Positions 7,606 through 16,199 are shown, counted from the stretch's first letter. The stretch: DNA of 44,866 bases from an uncultured Lachnospiraceae bacterium (GCA_900314255.1 OMUP01000031.1:1-44866); one strand, 5' to 3'. Numbers and translations are program-made. The notes: generated from the sequence alone by a model not told the origin.

Positions 7606-8859
7606 TTGAACACAGTACTTGTTATCGGTGCGGGGGCGGCCGGCATGATGGCGGCGTACAGCGCGGCCATGTCAGGTGCGCAGGTGACGTGCCTTGAAAA
7701 GAATGAAAAGACCGGAAAGAAAATCTACATTTCCGGCAAAGGCCGCTGTAATCTGACCAATGCCTGTCCTCCGGACGAGCTGCTTGGCAATGTAATCACC
7801 AACCCGCGGTTTTTGTACAGCACCTTCTCAAAATTCAACAACGAGTCGGCTGTCCGGTTTTTCAACAGTCAGGGCCTGACCACCAAAGTCGAGCGCGGAA
7901 ACCGCGTATTTCCGGTTTCAGATCACTCCTCCGATGTCATCAGGACGCTGGAAACGGCAGCCCGGCGCGCGGGTGTCTGCTTCCGGCTGAAAACGGCAGT
8001 ACGGGACATCCTTGTGGCAAATGGCCGTTTTGCGGGAGTGGCTCTTGACGACGGCGAAATTCTCAAGGCGGACGCCTGTGTCATTGCTACTGGAGGACTT
8101 TCGTATCCGTCGACCGGTTCGACCGGCGATGGCTTTAAGTGGGCTCACAATCTGGGGCTTGCGGTCACCGATATGCGCCCGGCCCTTGTCGGGCTGAAAA
8201 CGGCAGAGGACGGCTGTGCCCGGATGGAAGGCCTGAGTTTAAAGAATATTGAGATTCGGATTCTGGACGGAAAAAAAGAAGTGTTCCGAGAATTCGGCGA
8301 AATGGTATTTACCAGGAGAGGTGTTTCCGGGCCTGTGATTCTCACGGCTTCAAGCCTGATCGGAAAGCGCCTGCAGAAACATCCTCTTGCCATGTACATA
8401 GATCTGAAGCCGGCGCTGGATGAAAAGAAGCTTGATGACCGGATTCTGCGGGATTTTGAAGGGGAAAAGAACCGCAACTTTGGCAACGCACTGGACAGGC
8501 TTCTCCCTTCAAAGATTATTCCGGAAGTGATCAGATTAAGCGGCATCGCACCGCAGACAAAGGTACACGAAATCCGCAAGGAACAGCGGTCAAACCTCGT
8601 CCGGATCATCAAGAACTTCCCGCTCACCCTCACTTCATCGGGCGACTTTACAGAGGCCGTCATCACACAGGGCGGTGTGTCCGTGCGGGAAATTGATCCT
8701 TCCTCGATGCGCGTGAAGAAAATTGCGGGGCTCTTCATGGCCGGAGAGATGCTCGACGTGGACGCGCTGACAGGAGGCTTTAACTTTACGATTGCATGGT
8801 CGACAGGGTATACGGCCGGAATACACGCGGCAAAAACAGCCGCCGGAAATGAGGAATAA
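7606..8859 (+). CDS. NAD(P)/FAD-dependent oxidoreductase, HI0933/BaiN-like family
   Basis: This 417-residue flavoprotein opens with the dinucleotide-binding motif VIGAGAAGMMAAYSAA and contains GKKIYISGKGRCNLTN, the hallmark of the HI0933 family. It also shows CVIATGGLSYPSTGSTGDG and the C-terminal FAD contact GEMLDVDALTGGFNFTIAW. The start is a TTG at 7606 preceded by CAGGAG; the next ATG (7645) would cut into the nucleotide-binding fold. The BaiN member of this family acts in bile acid dehydroxylation, but most members are of unknown function and occur beside cmk as here, which argues for a housekeeping role. The cmk-ispH gene starts 2 nt after its stop codon. Confidence 0.88.
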   Translation: MNTVLVIGAGAAGMMAAYSAAMSGAQVTCLEKNEKTGKKIYISGKGRCNLTNACPPDELLGNVITNPRFLYSTFSKFNNESAVRFFNSQGLTTKVERGNRVFPVSDHSSDVIRTLETAARRAGVCFRLKTAVRDILVANGRFAGVALDDGEILKADACVIATGGLSYPSTGSTGDGFKWAHNLGLAVTDMRPALVGLKTAEDGCARMEGLSLKNIEIRILDGKKEVFREFGEMVFTRRGVSGPVILTASSLIGKRLQKHPLAMYIDLKPALDEKKLDDRILRDFEGEKNRNFGNALDRLLPSKIIPEVIRLSGIAPQTKVHEIRKEQRSNLVRIIKNFPLTLTSSGDFTEAVITQGGVSVREIDPSSMRVKKIAGLFMAGEMLDVDALTGGFNFTIAWSTGYTAGIHAAKTAAGNEE

Positions 8860-8861
8860 CG

Positions 8862-10367
8862 ATGGGATATGCAATAGCAGTGGACGGGCCGGCCGGAGCC
8901 GGAAAAAGCACAATTGCCAGGCTTGTGGCCGGGAAAATGGGGCTCACCTACATCGACACCGGCGCCATGTACCGCGGAATCGGCATCTTTACAAGCGATG
9001 CAGGGATTGATCCGGATGATGAAGAGGCGGTTTCTGCTGCCGTGGCCGGTGTTCAGATGGATATCCGGTATCCGGACGGCGCACAGCATGTATTCGTGAA
9101 CGGAAAGGACGTCACGGACCGGCTCAGGGAAGAAAAGACAGGGAATCTGGCGAGCCGTGTCAGCCGCTATCCGGCGGTACGGTCCAGACTGGTGCAGCTG
9201 CAGCGGCAGATGGCAGAAAACGGCAGCGTGATTATGGACGGGCGCGACATCGGCACGGTCGTTCTGCCGGACGCACAGCTTAAAATCTATCTGACGGCAA
9301 GTGCTGAGACCCGGGCAGAAAGACGCTGCAAAGAACTTCTGGAAAAGGGTGAGCCGGCTGACATTGCTGAAATTCAGGCAGATATCGAAAAACGGGATTA
9401 TCAGGACATGCACCGGGACGTGTCGCCGCTGCGTCAGGCGGACGATGCTGTGCTGATTGATACATCGAATATGACGATTGAACAGGTCGTGGAGCGCATT
9501 GAAGGACTGGCTCTGATCCGCCGGAAGAATCCGAAGGTGATCCTGGCAAAGACGGCCGGCTTCTGCTTCGGTGTTCAGCGGGCCGTGAAAACCGTCTATG
9601 ACGAGACAAAGGGCAGCGGTCCTCTCTACACGTACGGCGAAATTATCCACAATGAATCTGTGGTAAATGATCTGCGCCGCCACGGCGTCACAGTGCTCGA
9701 TTCCCTGGATGATGTCCGGAAGGCAGAGAAAGGAACCGTCGTCATCCGCTCACACGGTGTGTCAAAGGACGTGTATGACACGCTTGAGGAGGAGGGCTTC
9801 CGGATTGTGGATGCCACCTGCCCGTTTGTCCTGAAGATTCATCAGATCGCGAAGGAAGTTACCTCGGGAGACGGAGAGCTTGTCATCGTAGGAGACAGGA
9901 CACACCCGGAAGTGCAGGGCATATGCGGCTGGTGCCGGAAACCGGCAGCGGTGATTGACACGGCGGAAGAAGCAAAATCCTTGATTTTCCCGGAAAACGC
10001 AAAAGTAACTGTTGTTTCGCAGACCACATTTAATCTTCAGAAATTTGAAGAAATTGTTGAAATCATACGAGCTAAAGGGTACAATACTATCGTATGTAAT
10101 ACTATATGCAGTGCGACGGAAGAACGCCAGACAGAAGCCCGCCGGATTGCAGCAACTGTTGACGCGATGATTGTAATCGGCGGTAAGAAGAGCTCCAATA
10201 CCCGGAAGCTTTACGAGATTTGCAAGAGGGAGTGCCCTGAGACTTATCTTATTCAGACATTTGCCGACCTGAATCTTATTCCTCTGGCGAAGGCAGACAG
10301 CATCGGTATTACTGCAGGGGCATCGACCCCTAATACAATTATCGAGGAGGTTTTACACAATGTCTGA
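8862..10367 (+). CDS. cmk-ispH: Fused cytidylate kinase / 4-hydroxy-3-methylbut-2-enyl diphosphate reductase (Cmk-IspH)
   Basis: One 501-residue reading frame joins two enzymes. Residues 1 to about 220 are cytidylate kinase: P-loop GPAGAGKS (9-16), IDTGAMYRG (31-39), DGRDIGT (126-132) and RDYQDMHRDVSPL. It phosphorylates CMP and dCMP. Residues from about 225 are IspH (LytB), the last enzyme of the MEP isoprenoid pathway, which makes IPP and DMAPP. The three Fe-S ligands are present in GFCFGV (C235), DATCPF (C320) and NTICSAT (C416), with SHGV and the EEV ending. The linker is very short and no stop codon or start signal occurs between the halves. The 3' end overlaps rpsA by 8 nt. In many clostridia ispH is instead fused to the S1 gene. 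Confidence 0.93.
   Translation: MGYAIAVDGPAGAGKSTIARLVAGKMGLTYIDTGAMYRGIGIFTSDAGIDPDDEEAVSAAVAGVQMDIRYPDGAQHVFVNGKDVTDRLREEKTGNLASRVSRYPAVRSRLVQLQRQMAENGSVIMDGRDIGTVVLPDAQLKIYLTASAETRAERRCKELLEKGEPADIAEIQADIEKRDYQDMHRDVSPLRQADDAVLIDTSNMTIEQVVERIEGLALIRRKNPKVILAKTAGFCFGVQRAVKTVYDETKGSGPLYTYGEIIHNESVVNDLRRHGVTVLDSLDDVRKAEKGTVVIRSHGVSKDVYDTLEEEGFRIVDATCPFVLKIHQIAKEVTSGDGELVIVGDRTHPEVQGICGWCRKPAAVIDTAEEAKSLIFPENAKVTVVSQTTFNLQKFEEIVEIIRAKGYNTIVCNTICSATEERQTEARRIAATVDAMIVIGGKKSSNTRKLYEICKRECPETYLIQTFADLNLIPLAKADSIGITAGASTPNTIIEEVLHNV
10057..10085 (+). promoter_or_regulatory. Candidate internal promoter in ispH, upstream of rpsA
   Basis: TTGAAA (10057-10062) and TACAAT (10080-10085) are separated by exactly 17 bp, and each matches the sigma-A consensus at 5 of 6 bases. 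The surrounding codons are unusually AT-rich for this GC-rich gene. It could supply extra S1 mRNA. Confidence 0.5.
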
Positions 10368-11544
10368 AGAAATGGATTTTGGAAAGCTGCTGGAGGAGCA
10401 GGGCATGAAGAACATCCACAATGGTGAAGTCCTTGACGGAACGGTTGTGCAGGTGAACGATGATGCAATTCTCCTTGACATCGGCTACAAATCAGACGGC
10501 AAAGTTGTAAAGAAAGAGTATACACAGGATAATGACGCCAGGCTTGAAGATCTGGTAAAGCCGGGCGATACGATTCGCGTAAAGGTTCTGAAGACGAATG
10601 ACGGTGATGGTTATGTTGCTCTGTCCTATCTGAGAGCAAGAGAGACGTCCAACGAGGAACTCGAGAAGGCGTACAAGGATCACACGACAGTCAAGGGCAA
10701 GGTTATGGACGCGCACAAGGGCCTGTCTGTAACAGTGAGCGGCACGAGAGTATTCATCCCGGCCAGCCTGGTGGACGATCATTATGTAAAGGATCTCAAT
10801 CAGTTTGTCGGCAAGGAGATCGAGTTCTACGTAAGCGAGTATGCTCCGGAAGAAAGACGCATCATCGGCAACCGCAAGGAGCTGATTCTTGAGCAGTACG
10901 AGCAGAAGAAGCAGCAGTTCCTGGCTGAGCACAAGCCGGGCGATGTTGTTGAAGGCAAGGTCAAGAGAGTTGAGTCCTTCGGTGCATTCATCGATCTGGG
11001 CGGATTCGACGGACTTCTTCACATCTCCGAGATGGGCTGGGGCCGCACAGAGCGCACGACCGACAAGTACCATGAAGGCGATGTCGTAAAGTGCTTCATC
11101 AAGGACATCAAGGAAGTCGAGAAGAAGGGCAAGAGAAGAGGCAAGAAGGCAGAGGAGCAGCCGGCAGAGGAAGAGGCTGAGGCACCGAAGAAGGATGTGC
11201 AGAAGACTCTGCAGATCGCCCTTTCCACAAAGTTCCCGTCTGACGATCCGTGGCTTCACATCGAAGAGAAGTTCCCGGTTGGCTCTGTGGTAGAAGGCAA
11301 AGTTGCAAGAATCAAGGAGTACGGCGCATTTGTTGAACTGGCTCCTGGAATCGACGGCCTTGTTCACATCTCCGAGATTTCTCACAACCATGTCGACACG
11401 GTTGACAGTGTTCTGAAGGTTGGCCAGACCGTCAAGGTTATGGTCAAGGAGATCAAGGACGGCAACAAGATCGACCTTTCCATGAAGGATGCGGAAGATC
11501 AGGGCCCGACTCACTACTCCACTGAAGAGAACGAAGAGAACTAA
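10360..11544 (+). CDS. rpsA: 30S ribosomal protein S1-like protein with four S1 RNA-binding domains
   Basis: This 394-residue protein has four S1 (OB-fold) domains at about residues 20-90, 108-175, 194-291 and 307-377. The last two are canonical, with VVEGKVKRVESFGAFIDLGGFDGLLHISE and the similar VVEGKVARIKEYGAFVEL run. S1 proteins bind mRNA and help initiate translation. Domain 3 carries a charged insertion (about residues 252-284, rich in Lys and Glu) before its last beta strand. The ATG lies inside the end of ispH with an 8-nt overlap and the upstream GAGGAGG acts as a ribosome binding site, so translation is probably coupled. The gene closes the operon, as a terminator follows. Confidence 0.9.
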   Translation: MSEEMDFGKLLEEQGMKNIHNGEVLDGTVVQVNDDAILLDIGYKSDGKVVKKEYTQDNDARLEDLVKPGDTIRVKVLKTNDGDGYVALSYLRARETSNEELEKAYKDHTTVKGKVMDAHKGLSVTVSGTRVFIPASLVDDHYVKDLNQFVGKEIEFYVSEYAPEERRIIGNRKELILEQYEQKKQQFLAEHKPGDVVEGKVKRVESFGAFIDLGGFDGLLHISEMGWGRTERTTDKYHEGDVVKCFIKDIKEVEKKGKRRGKKAEEQPAEEEAEAPKKDVQKTLQIALSTKFPSDDPWLHIEEKFPVGSVVEGKVARIKEYGAFVELAPGIDGLVHISEISHNHVDTVDSVLKVGQTVKVMVKEIKDGNKIDLSMKDAEDQGPTHYSTEENEEN

Positions 11545-11569
11545 AGTAAACGCACAATAAGAATTAATG

Positions 11570-11608
11570 AAGCTGCTGCGATTCCCAGTGAGTTGCAGCA
11601 GTTTTTTT
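11570..11608 (+). terminator. Intrinsic terminator after rpsA
   Basis: CTGCTGC (11573-11579) pairs with GCAGCAG (11595-11601), and the stem can extend by G-U and A-T pairs; seven T residues follow (11602-11608). Confidence 0.85.
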
Positions 11609-11609
11609 G

Positions 11610-11634
11610 AGCGCACAAGCCAGCAGCGAAGCCA
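11610..11634 (+). repeat. Post-terminator dispersed repeat, copy 2 (5' end only)
   Basis: AGCGCACAAGCCAGCAGCGAAGCC follows the T-run of the rpsA terminator with one G between. It matches the left end of copies 1 and 3 (one C for T change in the 12-bp arm, and the GCCGAAGC-like continuation of copy 3). The right arm is absent, apparently lost or replaced by the end of the convergent ylmH gene. Confidence 0.65.
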
Positions 11635-11655
11635 GGGACCGTGCCGGCCTAAAAC

Positions 11656-12411
11656 TCAGATATACCGCTGGCAGATGAGACGCAGCCGCCCGGATCGCGT
11701 CTGTCCCTGCGCGCCGCCGATTGTGAAGCGCCCGATGTGGCGGATCACAAGAGTGTCGCCCGGCGCGCATTTCTTCGAACTGTCAGACACTTCCATGCCG
11801 TTTACAAAGACCTCACCGCGGCGGAAACGTGTGAGAACGGCTGACCGCGATTCACGGGTGAGGGCGGCCGCCACAGCATCAAGCCGCATCGAAGCAGCTG
11901 TGACGGGAAATTCCTCGGTCACCGGCCGCATGTCGTCCGGCAGACTTTCAATCTCCCGTACATCAACCAGCGTGTGCTTTACCTGGGTGAGATTTGTCCG
12001 GATATATCCGGCAATCGAGTCGAGACAGAAAACACAGCACACGGAATCCTTCACGAGCAGATCGCCCATCACATCCCGGCGGATGCCAAGTCCCATCAGC
12101 GAACCGAGGAAATCCCGGTGAGCAAGCGCCTCGGCAAATTTCGGCGCAGCCGGCCGGATCTCAAGCAGCACGACGGGCGGGGCCGGCGGATAGCCGAACA
12201 CTTCTTCGGACCCGAAAATAACCAGCTGGTGCTCCGCCTGGCCATACCCGCCCCAGAGGCTGGAGGGGACCGCCGTGAGCTCCCGCTGCAGGCTCTTGTA
12301 AAGACTGACACCCTGCAGGTCCAGAAAATCGGTGTACATATATGTTTCGTACTGCGCGGCGCGGCTGCAGGCGTCTATGAGCCTGGCGCGAAGCGGGGAA
12401 TTATTTGTCAT
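11656..12411 (-). CDS. ylmH: YlmH-family S4-domain RNA-binding protein
   Basis: This 251-residue protein matches the YlmH family in length and order. The N-terminal part carries YTDFLDLQ and a GGYGQAEHQLVIFG stretch. The C-terminal S4 RNA-binding domain begins near SRSAVLTRFRRGEVFVNG and ends at CQRYI. YlmH proteins bind RNA at ribosomes and are usually linked to the division gene cluster; here the gene stands alone, convergent with rpsA and divergent from the rnf operon. The start at 12411 is chosen because GGACTAG precedes it and the sequence upstream (to 12579) lacks family character. Confidence 0.85.
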   Translation of the reverse strand: MTNNSPLRARLIDACSRAAQYETYMYTDFLDLQGVSLYKSLQRELTAVPSSLWGGYGQAEHQLVIFGSEEVFGYPPAPPVVLLEIRPAAPKFAEALAHRDFLGSLMGLGIRRDVMGDLLVKDSVCCVFCLDSIAGYIRTNLTQVKHTLVDVREIESLPDDMRPVTEEFPVTAASMRLDAVAAALTRESRSAVLTRFRRGEVFVNGMEVSDSSKKCAPGDTLVIRHIGRFTIGGAQGQTRSGRLRLICQRYI

Positions 12412-12546
12412 TTCTAGTCCTTTTGGCCGAAAGTACCGGCTGCGTATGGCAAAAGTTGTCGAAGTATAGTAAAATGCATGGTAATTTCCAGATGCGGCGG
12501 AAGTTGGAACGCCACGTCTGTCAGTACTATATTGCAGGAGGGGACT

Positions 12547-13908
12547 GTGCGCAAGAGAACTTTTAAGGGCGGAATCCATCCTTTTGAAGGAAAGGAACTT
12601 TCACGGGAACAGAAGACCGTAATGCTTCCAGCTGATGAGGAAATGGTTTTTCCGCTGTCTCAGTCAATCGGGGCACCTTCAAAACCAGTTGTAGCCAAAG
12701 GAGATCATGTGCTCCGCGGGCAGCTGATTGCCGAGCCGGGCGGTTTCGTTTCGTCGGCAATCCATTCAAGTGTTTCCGGGACGGTCAAGACAATCGAGCC
12801 CAGAACGCTGGCAACAGGCGGAAAGTGCATGTCCGTCATCATTGAAAATGACGGCAAAGAAGAGGAGACGGAGTTTCATCCCGCTTCTCTTGAGACACTT
12901 ACAAAGGATGAGATTCTGCAGCGCATCCGCGACGGCGGTGTCGTAGGAATGGGCGGTGCCGGATTTCCGACGGCCGTCAAGCTGACTCCGAAGAACCCGG
13001 ATAAAATCGACACTGTTATTGTCAACGGCGCCGAGTGCGAGCCGTATCTGACCAGTGATTTCAGGAGAATGCTGGAAGACGGGGAAGCTCTGGTCCAGGG
13101 ACTTCAGGTGATCCTGAAACTCTTTGACAACGCAAAAGGGTATTTTGCGATTGAGGACAACAAGCCCGAGGCCATTGCCCACATGCAGGAACTGACGCGC
13201 GGAATGGACCGCATAAGTGTCGTGCCGCTGAAGACCAAGTATCCGCAGGGCGGTGAGCGCACGATCATCAAGGCGGTGACCGGGCGTGAACTGAATTCCC
13301 GGATGCTTCCGGCCGATGTCGGAGCGATTGTCGACAACGTGGACACTGTTTATTCGGTGAAACGCGCGGTGCTTGACGGCATGCCTCTGATGGAACGCAT
13401 CATCACCGTGACAGGCGACGGCGTGAAAAATCCGCAGAATATGCGTATTCATCTGGGCACGAGCTACGCGTCGGCGCTTAAAGCGGCCGGCGGGAGTGTC
13501 GGAACGCCGGAGAAATATATCAGCGGCGGCCCGATGATGGGATTTTCGATGTACAGCCTCGATGTCCCGCTCGTAAAGGGATCTTCGTGTCTGCTGGTGT
13601 TTGAGAAGGATCCTGTCAGCCGTCTGCAGGAGACGGCCTGCATCAACTGCTGCCGCTGCTCGGCAGGCTGCCCGGAGCATCTGCTTCCGGCAAGACTGGC
13701 AGATTTTGCGGCGCGCGGTGATCTCCCATCATTTGAAAAGTATCACGGTCTGGAGTGCGTGGAGTGCGGAAGCTGTTCCTGGAGCTGCCCTGCAAAGCGG
13801 CCGCTGACGCAGCTCATGAAGTCGGCCAGACGGCAGCTGCTGGCGGAAAAGAAAAAGGCTGCGGCAAAGGCGAAGGCAGCCGGAAAGGCGGCGGACAAAA
13901 ATGGATGA
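12547..13908 (+). CDS. rnfC: Electron transport complex subunit RnfC
   Basis: This 453-residue peripheral subunit of the Rnf ferredoxin:NAD+ oxidoreductase starts with RTFKGGIHPFEGKELS, the usual RnfC opening. It has the nucleotide/flavin-binding region GVVGMGGAGFPTAVKL and two [4Fe-4S] motifs, CINCCRCSAGC (from residue 365) and CVECGSCSWSC (from 404). RnfC passes electrons to NAD+ at the cytosolic face. The start is GTG at 12547, five bases after AGGAGG; an upstream ATG at 12478 lacks this. The C-terminal tail is Lys/Ala rich. The end overlaps rnfD by 8 nt. First gene of the six-gene rnf operon. Confidence 0.96.
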   Translation: MRKRTFKGGIHPFEGKELSREQKTVMLPADEEMVFPLSQSIGAPSKPVVAKGDHVLRGQLIAEPGGFVSSAIHSSVSGTVKTIEPRTLATGGKCMSVIIENDGKEEETEFHPASLETLTKDEILQRIRDGGVVGMGGAGFPTAVKLTPKNPDKIDTVIVNGAECEPYLTSDFRRMLEDGEALVQGLQVILKLFDNAKGYFAIEDNKPEAIAHMQELTRGMDRISVVPLKTKYPQGGERTIIKAVTGRELNSRMLPADVGAIVDNVDTVYSVKRAVLDGMPLMERIITVTGDGVKNPQNMRIHLGTSYASALKAAGGSVGTPEKYISGGPMMGFSMYSLDVPLVKGSSCLLVFEKDPVSRLQETACINCCRCSAGCPEHLLPARLADFAARGDLPSFEKYHGLECVECGSCSWSCPAKRPLTQLMKSARRQLLAEKKKAAAKAKAAGKAADKNG

Positions 13909-14872
13909 ATTTAACGTTTCGGCAAATCCGCATTTCAGAAGTCCGGTGACAACCGGCTCGATCATGCGCGATGTTCTGCTCGCCCTTGCGCCGGCAGCGC
14001 TATTCGGCATTTACAATTTCGGGGCACCGGCTCTCGTGCGCATCGTCGTAAGCGTGGTGGTCTGTGTGCTCTGCGAATATCTGTTTCAGAAACTGATGAA
14101 GAGGCCGGTGACGGTAAATGACTGCTCGGCGGCGGTGACAGGTCTGCTTCTGGCCATGAACGTGCCGTCAACTCTCCCGATCGCCATGCTGATTGCCGGT
14201 GACGTATTTGCGATTATTATCGTAAAGCAGCTGTTCGGCGGTATCGGTCAGAATTTCATGAATCCGGCTCTGGCGGCGCGCTGCTTTCTGTTGATTTCAT
14301 TTCCGGCTGCCATGACGGCATTTGTGTACAATGGCGTGAGCGGCGCGACACCGCTTGCAATTCTGAAGCCGGGGGCTGATGCGGCAGGCGGTTCCGTGAC
14401 ACTTCTTTCCGAGTTCCTCGGAACGACGGGCGGCACCATCGGCGAGACTTCGGCGCTGGCGCTTCTCATCGGCGCGGCATATCTGCTTGCGCGGCGGGAG
14501 ATTTCATGGCGGATTCCGGTGGCGTACATCGGGACATTTTCCATCCTGATTTTCTTTCTGGCGCCGGGGCATTCCTTTGACGGTCTGTATCTGGCACAGG
14601 AACTGTGCGGCGGCGGACTGATGCTCGGGGCCTTCTTCATGGCGACCGACTATGTGACGAGCCCGGACACGCCGAACGGCAAGCTGATTTTCGGAGCGGT
14701 GGCAGGCCTTCTTACCTTCATCTTCCGTATGTTCGGCGGTTCGGCCGAAGGCGTTTCCTACGCGATCATCTTCAGCAACCTGCTGGTTCCGCTGATTGAG
14801 CGGGTGACGGTTCCGAAGCCGTTCGGGTACCGGAAACCAGAAAAGCAAAAAGCGGCCGGAAAGGAGGCGTGA
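13901..14872 (+). CDS. rnfD: Electron transport complex subunit RnfD
   Basis: This 323-residue integral membrane flavoprotein is related to NqrB. The covalent FMN attachment motif SGATP is present in NGVSGATPLAIL (the Thr carries FMN in the family), along with the GQNFMNPALAARCFL and MATDYVTSP segments typical of RnfD. The start ATG overlaps the rnfC stop codon by 8 nt. Together with RnfG it carries electrons across the membrane in the Rnf complex, which pumps Na+ or H+. Confidence 0.96.
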   Translation: MDEFNVSANPHFRSPVTTGSIMRDVLLALAPAALFGIYNFGAPALVRIVVSVVVCVLCEYLFQKLMKRPVTVNDCSAAVTGLLLAMNVPSTLPIAMLIAGDVFAIIIVKQLFGGIGQNFMNPALAARCFLLISFPAAMTAFVYNGVSGATPLAILKPGADAAGGSVTLLSEFLGTTGGTIGETSALALLIGAAYLLARREISWRIPVAYIGTFSILIFFLAPGHSFDGLYLAQELCGGGLMLGAFFMATDYVTSPDTPNGKLIFGAVAGLLTFIFRMFGGSAEGVSYAIIFSNLLVPLIERVTVPKPFGYRKPEKQKAAGKEA

Positions 14873-14875
14873 GCG

Positions 14876-15532
14876 ATGAAAAATTCGATCGTAAAAGATG
14901 CGATGCGTCTGTTCATCATCACTCTGATTTCGGGCATCATCCTGGGGTTCTTCTATGACCTGACCAAAGGGCCGATCGCCGCGCAGGAGGAGAAGACCAG
15001 AACGGAAGCGTACCAGGCGGTGCTGCCGGACGCAGACAAATTTGAAACAGCCACGGACACGGCGTATTCGACGGACATCGAAGCGCAGATGCAGCCATTC
15101 CTCAATGAGGCAGGCTACACCAGCGATTCCATCACCGGGCTTGCCATCGCCTCGACGGGCGGGACGTATTCCGGCGTTGTTGTGACTGTCACCGCGCACG
15201 ACGGTTACGGCGGGGATATTCAGTTTTCCGTCGGGATCCTTCCGGACGGAACAATCAGCGGTATCTCCATTCTGTCGATTTCCGAAACGGCAGGCCTCGG
15301 CATGAGGGCAAAGACCGATCCGTCATTCCTTTCCCAGTGGACGGGAATGAAGCAGGACAGCTTTGATCTGGTCAAGAGCGGAGGCGATCCGGCGAGCGGA
15401 ACGGTTGATGCGATCAGCGGTTCGACTGTGACGTCGAAAGCATTCCAGCGCGGCATCAACGCGGCACTCATCGCTTTCCGTAACCTGCAGAATAATAATA
15501 TTACGACGGCGGGAGGTGTTACCATTGGCTGA
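14876..15532 (+). CDS. rnfG: Electron transport complex subunit RnfG
   Basis: This 218-residue protein has one N-terminal membrane helix and an extracytoplasmic FMN-binding domain. The flavinylation motif reads SGSTVTS (usual form SGATxTS), with Thr kept as the FMN acceptor. GLGMRAKTDPSFLSQW is the typical preceding segment. AAGGAGG lies before the ATG. It sits between rnfD and rnfE, and its end overlaps rnfE by 8 nt. Flavinylation would need an ApbE transferase, which is not in this window. Confidence 0.95.
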   Translation: MKNSIVKDAMRLFIITLISGIILGFFYDLTKGPIAAQEEKTRTEAYQAVLPDADKFETATDTAYSTDIEAQMQPFLNEAGYTSDSITGLAIASTGGTYSGVVVTVTAHDGYGGDIQFSVGILPDGTISGISILSISETAGLGMRAKTDPSFLSQWTGMKQDSFDLVKSGGDPASGTVDAISGSTVTSKAFQRGINAALIAFRNLQNNNITTAGGVTIG

Positions 15533-16199
15533 CAAGAAGGAATCCATGGCTTCCCGGGGCGGGGAGCGCCTGTATAACGGCATTATCAAAGAAAATCCGA
15601 CACTTGTCCTGATTCTGGGCATGTGCCCGACACTGGCGGTTACAACGTCGGCGATCAACGGCATCGGCATGGGCCTTTCCACGACGGTTGTGCTGCTGCT
15701 CTCCAACACACTGATTTCGATGCTGCGCAAGTTCATTCCGGACCGCGTCCGGATGCCTGCATACATCGTCATCGTGGCATCTCTTGTGACGGTTGTTCAG
15801 TTCCTGCTGGAAGCATATGTGCCGACACTGTATGACTCGCTTGGCATCTATATTCCGCTGATCGTTGTGAACTGCATCATTCTGGGCCGCGCGGAAGCCT
15901 ACGCTTCCAAGAACCCGGTGTTCCCGTCAGCGATGGACGGCCTGGGCATGGGACTTGGTTTCACATGCTCGCTTACGATTCTCGGCATGGTCCGGGAACT
16001 TCTGGGCGCCGGAACGTTTCTGTCAAACGGCGCGACGGCGGTATTTACGATTCCGCAGTCTGTCTACACACCGGCCAATATCTTCATTCTGGCTCCGGGC
16101 GCCTTCATTGTGCTGGCATTTATCATCGCCATCCGCAACCGGGTGATCCGCAAAAACCAGGAGAAAAGATCACGTGAGAACAGAAAGGAGAGCGCCTGA
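15525..16199 (+). CDS. rnfE: Electron transport complex subunit RnfE
   Basis: This 224-residue integral membrane subunit (NqrD family) contains NGIIKENPTLVLILGMCPTLAVTT, the standard RnfE opening, and GLGMGLGFTCSLTILGMVRELLGAGT. The start is set at TTG 15525, eight bases after GGAGG and overlapping the rnfG stop codon by 8 nt; ATG 15546 is the alternative and leaves the conserved part intact. With RnfA it forms the membrane core that holds an intramembrane iron site in the family. Confidence 0.95.
   Translation: MADKKESMASRGGERLYNGIIKENPTLVLILGMCPTLAVTTSAINGIGMGLSTTVVLLLSNTLISMLRKFIPDRVRMPAYIVIVASLVTVVQFLLEAYVPTLYDSLGIYIPLIVVNCIILGRAEAYASKNPVFPSAMDGLGMGLGFTCSLTILGMVRELLGAGTFLSNGATAVFTIPQSVYTPANIFILAPGAFIVLAFIIAIRNRVIRKNQEKRSRENRKESA

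Noticed and set aside
8145..9683. Open frame of 512 codons on the minus strand
   Set aside because: Antisense to the flavoprotein and cmk-ispH genes, which show complete motifs on the plus strand.
12412..12546. Promoter of the rnf operon at TATAGT (12465-12470)
   Set aside because: A -10-like box is present, but no acceptable -35 box lies at 16-18 bp, so I could not place the promoter with confidence.
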